Source of the DNA: CAZVVG01 sp964630615
GTDB lineage: Bacteria > Patescibacteriota > Minisyncoccia > Moranbacterales > UBA2206
Assembly: GCA_964630615.1 (NCBI GenBank)
Contig: CAZVVG010000003.1
Coordinates: 1-38,180 of the forward strand
DNA length: 38,180 nucleotides
Reading direction: 5' to 3'
Under the pieces are notes generated by a model. The model was not told where the DNA came from. It worked only from the letters and a program-made list of their open reading frames with translations, and searched no databases. Position 1 is the first letter of the stretch. Each line of letters opens with the position of its first letter. The translations under genes were made by a program, and so were the position numbers. Below are positions 22,628-31,100 of this stretch, one piece after another.

Positions 22628-25036
22628 TTATTTTCTTAAAAAAGTAACCCCAATAAATTTATCAGTTTTTACTCTTTCTTGCAATTTTAGAGTGTTTTCC
22701 GGAACACTTTGTTCTATTTCATTGGGATATCTCCAAATCAGAGAAAAACTATCCGGATAAATTATTTTCCAGAAAAAATTTTCTTCAGAGCTTCCGGCTT
22801 GTTTTTGAAAAAGCAAAGAATAAGACTGGGGGGACTGAGAGAGAAGATTGAGATTAATCTTAAAAGGGAGAAGATAGGTATATTTAAGAGTGGTTGTTTC
22901 TTGGGGACTAACATAAACCCAATTAGCAAAAACTGTTTTATTCGCGTCTTCATAAATTCGCGTTCCGCTTTCCTCATCAATTTTCATAAAATCCTCTTCC
23001 TGGCGAATCTGAGAGTCGTTTTTGAAGCCCAGAAGCTTATAATCCAAGGGAGAAGAATTAAATTCTCTTGTTTGTCCCTCCACGGAAATTAAGGAAGATC
23101 CGCGGGGCACATAAACACGCAGATAATCTGAATTTACTTTGTTCCACCAATCATACTCACTGTTTCCGCCTTTATGCTGGCGGGTAATGGTGACGGTATT
23201 TTGCAACGAACCATCGGCTTGAATTTCCGTCTGGTGCTCAATCGTTTGCTCAATTACTCCATCGGTTTTATAACCATTAATGTTGGAATTTATGACACTT
23301 AGGTAGTCCTTGTCCGTGTCCAGAATTTCTCCGGACCAACCCATAGCAGAAATTTTTTTCTCGATTTCGTGATTTCTTGAATAAACTAGAATTTGTCTTT
23401 CTTTTAAGCTTTCATTAAGAACCTCAATAAGTTTATTTATCTGAGTCAAACTGTGATCGTTAAAAAGACGGTCTAGGATCTGGGGCGCCAAATCTGCCAA
23501 GATTTTTTTTGGTTGATTAAGTTCCTTATCGTAGTCAATCTCAACTTCTTGCTGGATTTTTTCAATAAAATTATCCTTATCGATGGTTACTTCGTATTCA
23601 GGCATTTCAATGGGTCCAGTAATTTCTAAGAGTTTTTGCATTATGGAGGGTGTCATGGTGATGACTCCGTCAACTGTTGGCCCTCCGGTTTTTTCATAGA
23701 ACCAAATAGCTTTTTCCGCAGAAACCGGAAAATCAGGAAACCAGTTGCTGTCATGCAGACTCCAGGCAGCGCTTATTTTTTGCAAGGGAGCGGGTGGAAT
23801 AATCTTTTCTTTTAATTGTCCGTCGGGATTAAAAATTCCGTCAATAAAGAACTTTCTGACCCTTCCGTTGAAAATATCCAAGATGCCGTAAGAACCAATG
23901 AATCCTCCGGTCGCTCGCATCTCCTGGTTATTTTGAAAAAGAAAGAGATATTTTCTTGGTCCGTTCCCGCCTAAAATTTCATAAAAGATATCCCCGTTGT
24001 TTTTCAGACTAGAAGCCAAAACCAAAGCCTCAGGCAATTTTTCCCTTAACTCTAAAAACTTTTTCTGATAATTTTCAGGCAGGTCTTTGAGATTAACTTT
24101 TTCTAGGTTCTTTTGGGCGCTTTCCAGCAACTTGACAACTTGTTCTGATTTTTCCTGAGAAGCTCTTAAGATCTCTAAAAAGGAGTCAGGATTTTGTTTT
24201 TCAGAAAAAGATCCATCTGGCTGGCTAGTACTTTCAATTAAGCTAAGCGCGATTATTCCTGCCTGGGAAATATCTTCTCCGGCCTGAGCCAAATGGGATC
24301 CGGTAGAAATTTTTGAAAAATAGGGAAGGAAACGGGTGGCTTGAGTCAAGGAACCTCCGAGTTCCTCAATTTCCTTGGAAATCTTATTAAATTCCAAATA
24401 AGCTTCCTGAAAATCCGAAGACGCTTGGGTAAGGTTTTTATTTTCAAGATTATCTTTAGCTTGAACTAGGCTTAGAAAAGCTCTTTCCCCTTTCTGACTT
24501 ACGGAATTCTTGGAGAGAGAAGCCTTTTGATAAAAATTAAAACCATAAAAAGAAAGAAGAAAAGCTAAAGGGATTCCAGCCAGAGAAAGGGCAATTTTTT
24601 TATAATTTATACTCGCCAAGACTTCTCTAAATTTTTTTTGTAAATCAGAAAAAAATTTTCTCCTAAAACTTTTTTGGGAGGAAGATGGAATTTTAATTTT
24701 ATCTTTTTTAGGAACTTTCTTAGTAAGGGATTTGGTAGTTAGGGGTAATTTCTTGAAGGGTTGGAGTGTAAATTTTTTTTGGTTTTCGAAAATTGGATAG
24801 GCGGGCTGATTTTTCGGTTGAGAAAAATTTATTTTCGGCTGGGAAAATTTTATTAAAGGAACTGGTTGTTTTGATTCTTCATAGCGAAAAGTTATTTTTC
24901 GTTTTGCTAATTTTGGTTTTTCCGCCAATTCTTTCTTAAGCAAAAGTTTTATTCTTCTGGTGTCTAAATTACCGTTCTTATCAACAGGTCGAACATCTAG
25001 CATTAAGGGGAGAATATTATTTTTTTTGAAAGCCAT
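22628..25036 (-). CDS. DUF4012-domain membrane-anchored protein (long paralogue)
   Basis: This 802-residue protein has a long basic, Lys/Pro/Gln-rich cytoplasmic region (1-150), one membrane segment (about 151-169, IALSLAGIPLAFLLSFYGF), a helical segment (about 180-340) and the DUF4012 region. FLFQNNQEMRATGGFIGSYG is near residue 367 and HDSNWFPDFPVSAEKA near 425. The outer part matches the shorter paralogue at 2713-4089 motif by motif. It overlaps the end of the upstream GT4 gene by 20 nt and precedes murJ, so it is tied both to glycan synthesis and wall-precursor export. The cytoplasmic tail is likely disordered and may dock partners. Function unknown. Confidence 0.88.
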   Translation of the reverse strand: MAFKKNNILPLMLDVRPVDKNGNLDTRRIKLLLKKELAEKPKLAKRKITFRYEESKQPVPLIKFSQPKINFSQPKNQPAYPIFENQKKFTLQPFKKLPLTTKSLTKKVPKKDKIKIPSSSQKSFRRKFFSDLQKKFREVLASINYKKIALSLAGIPLAFLLSFYGFNFYQKASLSKNSVSQKGERAFLSLVQAKDNLENKNLTQASSDFQEAYLEFNKISKEIEELGGSLTQATRFLPYFSKISTGSHLAQAGEDISQAGIIALSLIESTSQPDGSFSEKQNPDSFLEILRASQEKSEQVVKLLESAQKNLEKVNLKDLPENYQKKFLELREKLPEALVLASSLKNNGDIFYEILGGNGPRKYLFLFQNNQEMRATGGFIGSYGILDIFNGRVRKFFIDGIFNPDGQLKEKIIPPAPLQKISAAWSLHDSNWFPDFPVSAEKAIWFYEKTGGPTVDGVITMTPSIMQKLLEITGPIEMPEYEVTIDKDNFIEKIQQEVEIDYDKELNQPKKILADLAPQILDRLFNDHSLTQINKLIEVLNESLKERQILVYSRNHEIEKKISAMGWSGEILDTDKDYLSVINSNINGYKTDGVIEQTIEHQTEIQADGSLQNTVTITRQHKGGNSEYDWWNKVNSDYLRVYVPRGSSLISVEGQTREFNSSPLDYKLLGFKNDSQIRQEEDFMKIDEESGTRIYEDANKTVFANWVYVSPQETTTLKYTYLLPFKINLNLLSQSPQSYSLLFQKQAGSSEENFFWKIIYPDSFSLIWRYPNEIEQSVPENTLKLQERVKTDKFIGVTFLRK

Positions 25037-26159
25037 ATTTTTGGTATAAAGAAAGGGTTTTTTCGGCCATTACCTTCCAGCTATATTTTTTTATTTGTTC
25101 CAAGCCTCGAGCAATTAAAGTTTTTTTGAGATTTTCATCTTGCAAGAGAAGGTGTAATTTTTCCGCCATATCTTCTTTTTTTTGAGCGTCAAAATATAAA
25201 ACACTGTTTTCCAAAATTTCCTTCATACAGGGATGATTAGAAGAAGCTACGGGAACGCCTTGAGCCATTGCTTCCAGTGGCGGCAAGCCAAAACCTTCAT
25301 AAAGAGAGGGAAAAACATAAATCTGGGCGTGTCGGTAAATTTCCTCAAGCTCAAAATCAGGAACAAAGCCGGTAAAGATAATTTTCTCGTTCGTCTTCTG
25401 TTTTTTAGTTTTTTCTTTTAATTTTTTAAAAAAATAATCTTCTTTTCCGATTAAGACCAAGTTTAGATTACCCACCCTTTTTCTTAGAAGTTGAAAAGCT
25501 AAAATAAGCTTCTCTAGATTTTTGTGAGGATAAGCGTTCCCCACGTAAAGAAGATACGGTTTAATTATACCATATTTTTCCAAAACCTGGACAGATCTAT
25601 TTTTATCCGATTTAGATTTTAGTCGTGGTTCGCAAGCCTCATAGGTAATCGCTATTTTTTCAGCAGAAAGCGAATAATTTCGCAGCAGATCTTTTTTTGT
25701 GAATCTGGAAACGGTTATTATTTTTTTCGCTCTTTTAATTGCAGAATTAATCACGAAGCGGTAAGCTAAAAATTTTAATCGGTAAAAAAGTGGGTTGAGA
25801 GTCGTTCTCCGGAGAGTGGGAAAACTAATAAGAATAAGATCATGAATGGTAACGATAAAATTTTTCCGATAGAGAAGAGGGACATTGAAGTGAGGAAAGT
25901 GAACCAGATCTAGCCGATATTGGTTCAAAATTAAAGGTAAGCTTATTTGCTCTTTTAGGGTATACCAACGACAATTAACTATAATTTTGTGAAAATTTTG
26001 AGAAACAATTTCGCATTCTTGGAAATTTTCTTTCAAGAGAAAAATAAAATATTGATTTTTCTTATCAATTTCTTGGAGATTTTTTATAAGTTTTTCCGTA
26101 TAACGACCCAGCCCTTTTCCTAAACTACCATAAAAACGGGCGTCAATCCCGATACGCAT
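25017..26159 (-). CDS. GT4-family glycosyltransferase
   Basis: A 380-residue GT-B glycosyltransferase starting MRIGIDARFYGSLGKGLGRY, a typical start for mannosyl- or rhamnosyltransferase-like GT4 enzymes. LLYVGNAYPHKNLEKLILAF is near residue 203, and PSLYEGFGLPPLEAMAQG (E-x7-E type donor site) near 286. It would act at the inner membrane face on a lipid-linked glycan. It ends 20 nt inside the DUF4012 gene. A TATAAT preceded by TG (26169-26174) sits 9 nt before the ATG, so its mRNA may be leaderless. Donor sugar unknown. Confidence 0.92.
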   Translation of the reverse strand: MRIGIDARFYGSLGKGLGRYTEKLIKNLQEIDKKNQYFIFLLKENFQECEIVSQNFHKIIVNCRWYTLKEQISLPLILNQYRLDLVHFPHFNVPLLYRKNFIVTIHDLILISFPTLRRTTLNPLFYRLKFLAYRFVINSAIKRAKKIITVSRFTKKDLLRNYSLSAEKIAITYEACEPRLKSKSDKNRSVQVLEKYGIIKPYLLYVGNAYPHKNLEKLILAFQLLRKRVGNLNLVLIGKEDYFFKKLKEKTKKQKTNEKIIFTGFVPDFELEEIYRHAQIYVFPSLYEGFGLPPLEAMAQGVPVASSNHPCMKEILENSVLYFDAQKKEDMAEKLHLLLQDENLKKTLIARGLEQIKKYSWKVMAEKTLSLYQKYGFQKK

Positions 26160-26168
26160 AATAGCTTA

Positions 26169-26177
26169 ATTATAACA
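26169..26177 (-). promoter_or_regulatory. extended -10 promoter of a leaderless GT4 gene
   Basis: TGTTATAAT on the minus strand is an extended -10 element with a weak -35. It ends 9 nt before the ATG at 26159, too close for a leader with a ribosome-binding site. Confidence 0.6.
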
Positions 26178-26224
26178 CCAAAAAAGAGGAAAAACGAATA
26201 AAAAGATAAGTCAGTTTTTTATTC

Positions 26225-27391
26225 TTAACTCCAGCTTTTAAGGATTTGGAGAAACTCTCTAGCCGTCTTTTTCCAGCTTAAATTTTTTGTATTCTCCCTT
26301 CCTTCTCTTCCTAATTTCTCGGCTAAATCTTTGTTTAAAATAAGCTCCCTTAGGGATTGAAAAATTTCCTCTGGTCTTTCCGGATCAATTAAGAGGGCTC
26401 CTTTGCCGGCGACTTCCGGAAAAACGGAATGATGGGAAATTATCGTGGGAATTTGGCAACGCATGGCTTCCAGAGGAGGAAAACCAAAACCTTCAAAAAA
26501 AGAAGGGTAAACAAAGATAGAAGAGAGATTGTAAAAATATTCTTTGTCCCGGTCTTCAATGAAAACTATCCGCTTGATTTCCTCTCGAAAAGGAGATTTT
26601 TTTATTTCATTGTTAATTTTCTTCATTAACCAACCAGATTGTCCGGCCAAGATTAAATTCCACTTTTTTATTTCTTCTTGATTTTCTTGATTCGCCCAAT
26701 CCTTAAGCTGATTATAAGCCCGAATGAGAGCAATTATATTTTTTCTCGGCTCTAAAGTTCCTAAATATAGAATGAATCTATAGGGTAGCTTATATTTTTC
26801 TTTTACCTTCAATAAGCGTTCGTCATTGCGGTCCAGAGGCCTGAATCTCTCTCCCAGCCCGCTCCAAATCAAGGAAATTTTAGCCGGATTTACCCGATAA
26901 AGTGAAACTAAGTCTTTTTTGGTTGATTCTGAGACAGCTATTATTTTATCGGCTCGAAAGCAAAGCCGTCTGGGATTAACAAAGAAATGCCATAATCTTC
27001 TTTTCCGGGAAAAGGTTTCCGGATATCTTTCAAAAGAAAGATCATGAAAAGTCAACACTAACCTAGTTTTTTTACTAAAAGAAGAGAAGGTTATATTGGG
27101 CATGAAAAAAACATCAATTTTTCCTAAGAGTTGGTCAATTTTCGGCCAATCAAAATACCAAAAAAATAAGTTTAAAATTTTGTTGGGAAAGAAAAAACGT
27201 CTGAGCCTGACATTGGGAAATTCCTTGAGCCAGGAAAAATTAGCCAAGGAAGGTTTAAAAGAATTAAAAAAAAGGAGGTATTCATTTCGGGAATCGAGCC
27301 GAAAAACCTCCCTGAGAAGATTAATAGTGTACTCCTCTACCCCTGTCCTCCTTCCTTCCGTTAAGCACCTAACATCAATTCCAATTTTCAT
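26225..27391 (-). CDS. GT4-family glycosyltransferase
   Basis: A 388-residue GT-B glycosyltransferase: MKIGIDVRCLTEGRRTGVEE at the start, FILYLGTLEPRKNIIALIRA near residue 210, and PSFFEGFGFPPLEAMRCQ near 302 with the donor-binding Glu pair. It is the same subgroup as the gene at 25017 and probably arose by duplication, but the two differ in most residues outside the motifs. It starts 4 nt after the Wzz-like gene stop, so the two are co-transcribed. It likely adds one sugar of the repeat unit. Confidence 0.92.
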   Translation of the reverse strand: MKIGIDVRCLTEGRRTGVEEYTINLLREVFRLDSRNEYLLFFNSFKPSLANFSWLKEFPNVRLRRFFFPNKILNLFFWYFDWPKIDQLLGKIDVFFMPNITFSSFSKKTRLVLTFHDLSFERYPETFSRKRRLWHFFVNPRRLCFRADKIIAVSESTKKDLVSLYRVNPAKISLIWSGLGERFRPLDRNDERLLKVKEKYKLPYRFILYLGTLEPRKNIIALIRAYNQLKDWANQENQEEIKKWNLILAGQSGWLMKKINNEIKKSPFREEIKRIVFIEDRDKEYFYNLSSIFVYPSFFEGFGFPPLEAMRCQIPTIISHHSVFPEVAGKGALLIDPERPEEIFQSLRELILNKDLAEKLGREGRENTKNLSWKKTAREFLQILKSWS

Positions 27392-27395
27392 TTTT

Positions 27396-28001
27396 TTACT
27401 TAAGGTAATGTCTGATTAGGACGGTCCAAAATCCGAGAAAAATTCCAACTAAGAAAGAGAAGAATAAAAGTTTTAAGGGATTAATTTGCGCAAGGACGAT
27501 AATGGGGTCAAAAGCTTGGATTTGAAACCAGGTTTCCTCTTGTTGGTCCTTATTCAAAGATTCAGTTTTTTCAGAAATTATTTCCAGAATGGAAGCAGAA
27601 ATTTTTTTGGCGGTTTCCGGTTCTGAGGCGGAGAATTTAACTGAAATAACTTGAGGAGAAAGCTTTTCGGCCTTTATCATCCCTGATATTTGTCGGAGAC
27701 TAGGGTTTCTTAAATCTTTTCCCGCGTGCGACCAAATATCGCTTATGACCCGAGGACTCTTTAACCATTGAACTAGCGTTTCGGAAAATTTTTCATCGGC
27801 CTGAAGACGGTAAAAATCATCAAAGCGATAATCCTGAGAAGCCTGAGAACCTTTCCGCGTTACGTTTAATATCAAGGAAGTCTCATAAACTACGGGTTTT
27901 AGATAAAAATAAGCGAAACTAACCAGGATTATTCCTCCGACTATCTCCCAAAAAAGTCTTTTTTGGGCCTTAAGTAGGTTTAGATATTCTTTAATTTCCA
28001 T
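27396..28001 (-). CDS. Wzz/YveK-like polysaccharide chain-length protein
   Basis: A 201-residue membrane protein with two membrane segments (about 18-35 and 175-195) flanking an extracytoplasmic part, beginning MEIKEYLNLLKAQKRLFWEI, the usual Wzz start. No kinase domain is fused. The end NPLKLLFFSFLVGIFLGF is the second Wzz segment. It overlaps the upstream GT4 gene by 11 nt. Compared with the Wzz-like gene at 4282-5034 it lacks the long Pro/Glu-rich cytoplasmic tail. Confidence 0.85.
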   Translation of the reverse strand: MEIKEYLNLLKAQKRLFWEIVGGIILVSFAYFYLKPVVYETSLILNVTRKGSQASQDYRFDDFYRLQADEKFSETLVQWLKSPRVISDIWSHAGKDLRNPSLRQISGMIKAEKLSPQVISVKFSASEPETAKKISASILEIISEKTESLNKDQQEETWFQIQAFDPIIVLAQINPLKLLFFSFLVGIFLGFWTVLIRHYLK

Positions 28002-29115
28002 GAAAATTGGAGTTAATTCTTAAGTGGTGTTTTTCTAACTCTTGACCAAGATATCTCATTATTTTAGCTTTAAAAACTTCCCTGTCAAATTTTTTTGATT
28101 CCTCCCGGATCTTTAAGGGGTTAAATTTAAGATTTTTAAACCTTTTTACCGCCTCAACAAGATCCTGACTGGTTTGTTTTTCAAAAAATATTCCCGTTAA
28201 ATTTTCTTTTAAGTGTTCCGGAATATCTCCTCCCCGGTAAGCAATGAGGGGTTTTCCGGACGCCATGGCTTCCATGGCTACTATTCCAAAATCTTCTTCC
28301 TGGGGAAAAATGAAAGCTTGGCAGCGGGCATAATAGTCAGCTAATTTATTATCGTCAACGCGTCCAAGAAATTCTACGTTGGCTTTCGCTATTTTTTTGA
28401 GCTTTTTGAGTTCCGGACCTCTTCCAATTATTTTCAACTTCAAACCTAGCTGATTAAAAGCCTCAATCGCAATATCATATCTTTTATAGGCTAAAAGCCT
28501 TCCGACCATTAAAAAATAATCATCCTTTTTTGAGCTAACATAAAATTTTTCTGTATTAACTGGAGGATGAATAACAATGCAGTCTTTATGGTAATATTTT
28601 TTGATTCTGCGCGAAACAAAGTTAGAATTCGCGATTATGTGATCCACCCGTTCAATACTGATGCGGTCCCAAATCCGAATATAATTCATGGCCAACGGAA
28701 CCAATTTTTTTATGAAAACGGGAAAATAAAAATCACTAGTGTATTTTTGGCAATCATCCCAAGCGTAACGCATGGGGGTATGGATATAAGAGAGATGCAA
28801 AGTTTTCGGACCAGTGATGATGCCCTTGGCATAACTGGAAGAATCAGAAAGAACAATATCGTATTTAGAAAAATCAAACTGTTCAATTGCCATCGGCATC
28901 AACTGAGGAAAAATCCGATGTTTTTTTCTAGCCCAGGGAATTTTTTGAATAAAAGAAGTGCGAATATCTTTCCCTTGAAAAATACCATGCATGGATTCTT
29001 TGTCGTAAATCAGGGTGTAAATCGGAGCGTAAGGAAAAAGTTCAGTAAAACATTCCAAAACTCTTTCCGCTCCCCCATATTGAACTAAATAATCGTGAAC
29101 CAGGGCAATCTTCAT
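27991..29115 (-). CDS. GT4-family glycosyltransferase (WbdB/mannosyltransferase-like)
   Basis: A 374-residue GT-B glycosyltransferase: MKIALVHDYLVQYGGAERVL at the start, YIHTPMRYAWDD near residue 131, FLMVGRLLAYKRYDIAIEAF near 200 and FPQEEDFGIVAMEAMASGKP near 275. This subgroup commonly transfers mannose or a related sugar as the first additions to a lipid-linked sugar. The gene follows the polyprenyl-phosphate sugar transferase by 29 nt, consistent with acting directly after it. It overlaps the Wzz-like gene by 11 nt. Confidence 0.92.
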   Translation of the reverse strand: MKIALVHDYLVQYGGAERVLECFTELFPYAPIYTLIYDKESMHGIFQGKDIRTSFIQKIPWARKKHRIFPQLMPMAIEQFDFSKYDIVLSDSSSYAKGIITGPKTLHLSYIHTPMRYAWDDCQKYTSDFYFPVFIKKLVPLAMNYIRIWDRISIERVDHIIANSNFVSRRIKKYYHKDCIVIHPPVNTEKFYVSSKKDDYFLMVGRLLAYKRYDIAIEAFNQLGLKLKIIGRGPELKKLKKIAKANVEFLGRVDDNKLADYYARCQAFIFPQEEDFGIVAMEAMASGKPLIAYRGGDIPEHLKENLTGIFFEKQTSQDLVEAVKRFKNLKFNPLKIREESKKFDREVFKAKIMRYLGQELEKHHLRINSNFHGN

Positions 29116-29144
29116 TATTTTCTTGCGATTTAACTTTATAAAAA

Positions 29145-30566
29145 TCAGCCATTCCTTCTTTTCTTAAACAAGACCCCGATAGTCTTAAAACAAATTTGGA
29201 TATCCAACCACAAAGACCAATTTTCAATGTAATAGAGATCCAGCTTGTATTCTCTTTCAAAATCCAGATCGGAACGGCCGGAAATTTGAGCCATACCGGT
29301 TACTCCCGGTTTGATGGTTAAAAGTCTTCGGTGGTATTCCATGTACTTTTCCACCTCCCTTTCTTGGTGAGGACGAGGTCCGACAAGGCTCATGCTTCCA
29401 CTGAGAACATTAAAAAATTGAGGAAGTTCGTCAATTGAAAGTTTCTCAATTAAGCTACCTACGTAAGTTTTTCGGGGATCATTCTTTATTTTATAAAGGG
29501 GTCCCTGGCGAACACTTTGTTTTTTTATTAATTCTTTCTCAAAATTTATAGCCTCTTTAAAGTTTGGGTTATTTTTTGTTATGCAGTACTCCCATTTAAG
29601 GTAGCGAAACTTGTAAACAAAAAACTTTTTTCCGTCACTTCCAACTCTTTCATTTTTATAAATTATGGGTCCTTTTCCGCGGCTTTCTAAATAAATAGCC
29701 AGGGCGGTTAAAAGCATTAGAGGGGAAGTTAAAATAATTCCGATTAAAGAAGCTAAAATATCAAAAATTCGCTTAAGAATTTTTCCCCAACCATCCAAGG
29801 GAGTATGTTGAATCTCAATCAGGGGTTCATCTCCCAAAACACTCATTTTAATGTTGCTCGTTTGAAAGGTAGTGGCGATGCTTTTATAAACGATATTATT
29901 AATAGCGCAATAGTCAATAAGCTTTTCCTGCTCGTCATCCGTAATAGAGGGTTCGCACAAAATAATCTCGTCAATTCCTTTATTTTTCCGAATTTCTTTT
30001 ATTAATCTCAAGTGGGGAGATTCAATTTGATCCACAACCTGATAACCCAGTTTTTTATTCTTTTGAATCAATCTTCTAATAGCGTCTAATTTTCCATTCC
30101 TTCCGATTAGTAAGACTCGGTGAACACCTATTCCCCGACTGATCAAGAGATGTTTCTGGAAAAATTGCAGCCAGTAGCGGGCAAAGATGACATAGAAAGT
30201 CCCAATTCCCCAAGCGGCTAAAATAATAAAACGCGAAGAAAACCATTCGCGCTTCAAAAAGATGGCCACAATAATAATTAGGAGACCAATGGAATTAGCG
30301 GAAAAAACCTTCATCGCCTCTTTCCAAAACTTTTTGGTGACTTTAATGCTATAAAGACCTTCTAAAGCGTAAATTAGAATAAAAAGAGGAGCGGTAAGCA
30401 GGACAATTTTTAGATAATCTTCAAAAGGAAAATTATAAAGCTTGGGTTTTAAAATCAAAATTTGCGGTAAATTTCTAATAGAAAAAGCAGAAATGGCCGC
30501 CAACACAATCATAATAAAGTCTACTGGAACTTGCAGGGCGCTAAAAAATAACTCTGATTTTTTCAT
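29145..30566 (-). CDS. polyprenyl-phosphate sugar-1-phosphate transferase (WcaJ/WbaP type)
   Basis: This initiating enzyme loads a sugar phosphate on undecaprenyl phosphate. The 473-residue protein has four N-terminal membrane segments (about 12-130), a nucleotide-binding-like middle (about 145-240) and the catalytic bacterial sugar transferase domain. That domain shows KRIFDILASLIGII, KNERVGSDGKKFFVYKFRYL, LSIDELPQFFNVLSGSMSLV, GPRPH and KPGVTGMAQISGRSD. The middle of this domain (about residues 320-350) has extra residues compared with the usual KFRSM region. It is the first gene of the second glycan locus and starts 35 nt from the rnpB gene. Confidence 0.93.
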   Translation of the reverse strand: MKKSELFFSALQVPVDFIMIVLAAISAFSIRNLPQILILKPKLYNFPFEDYLKIVLLTAPLFILIYALEGLYSIKVTKKFWKEAMKVFSANSIGLLIIIVAIFLKREWFSSRFIILAAWGIGTFYVIFARYWLQFFQKHLLISRGIGVHRVLLIGRNGKLDAIRRLIQKNKKLGYQVVDQIESPHLRLIKEIRKNKGIDEIILCEPSITDDEQEKLIDYCAINNIVYKSIATTFQTSNIKMSVLGDEPLIEIQHTPLDGWGKILKRIFDILASLIGIILTSPLMLLTALAIYLESRGKGPIIYKNERVGSDGKKFFVYKFRYLKWEYCITKNNPNFKEAINFEKELIKKQSVRQGPLYKIKNDPRKTYVGSLIEKLSIDELPQFFNVLSGSMSLVGPRPHQEREVEKYMEYHRRLLTIKPGVTGMAQISGRSDLDFEREYKLDLYYIENWSLWLDIQICFKTIGVLFKKRRNG

Positions 30567-30601
30567 TGTAAATTCAAAACTTTTTTAATCTCCAGTCCAA
30601 A

Positions 30602-30986
30602 ATTTATTAAAGTAAATCTGTAAGCCGGATTCTGTGTCCCGTTTAGACGGGCTGACAATTATTTATCTGGGATTTCGATTACTCGAAATCTCTGGCGGCA
30701 CTTCCTGTCCTTACTAGTATAGGGCAGGACACGACCTTGCATTCAGGTAAGGATTTAGCCGTTTCATTTCCGATGTTTCCGTCGGAACTCATCCTGGCCA
30801 AAAAAGCCAGGATGCCCCGCGATTTTCATCTGGGGGCGTCTCTGTTCGCACCTCTTGGATTGCTCCAGACGGGCGTTACCCGCTACCCTTATCCTAAAAT
30901 AGGATTGAATGTCCGGACTTTCCTCCCCTTTGGCCTAAATTTTCTTTAGAAAAAGGAGCAATTGTCCGATTTACTTTAATAAATCT
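30602..30986 (-). ncRNA. rnpB: RNase P RNA
   Basis: RNase P RNA matures tRNA 5' ends. On the minus strand the 5' part has GAGGAAAGTCCGGAC (30912-30926), and the 3' part has CACAGAATCCGGCTTACA, both hallmarks of bacterial type A RNase P RNA. The ends form a long P1 helix (30602-30618 with 30969-30985), and several stem-loops are visible between, for example CATCCTGGC/GCCAGGATG. It lies between valS and the sugar transferase. A short ORF inside it is spurious. Confidence 0.95.
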
Positions 30987-31027
30987 CAGACTCGATTTGT
31001 TAAATAACGAAGAAAAAGACACCTCTA

Positions 31028-31056
31028 ATCATAATTAAAAAAAGCCGGGCTGTCAA
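31028..31056 (-). promoter_or_regulatory. promoter of rnpB
   Basis: TTGACA (31051-31056), a 17-nt spacer and TATGAT (31028-31033) on the minus strand, with a start near 31021, about 35 nt before the P1 helix. Confidence 0.8.
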
Positions 31057-31100
31057 TAGAAAAGCCTGATTTATCTTTATTCTAAGCCTTTTATTTGTAG

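Noticed and set aside
30737..30949. 70-codon plus-strand ORF
   Set aside because: It lies inside RNase P RNA on the opposite strand.
31037..31069. Possible terminator of valS (GGCT/AGCC followed by T run)
   Set aside because: The stem is only four pairs and the T run is part of the rnpB promoter spacer.
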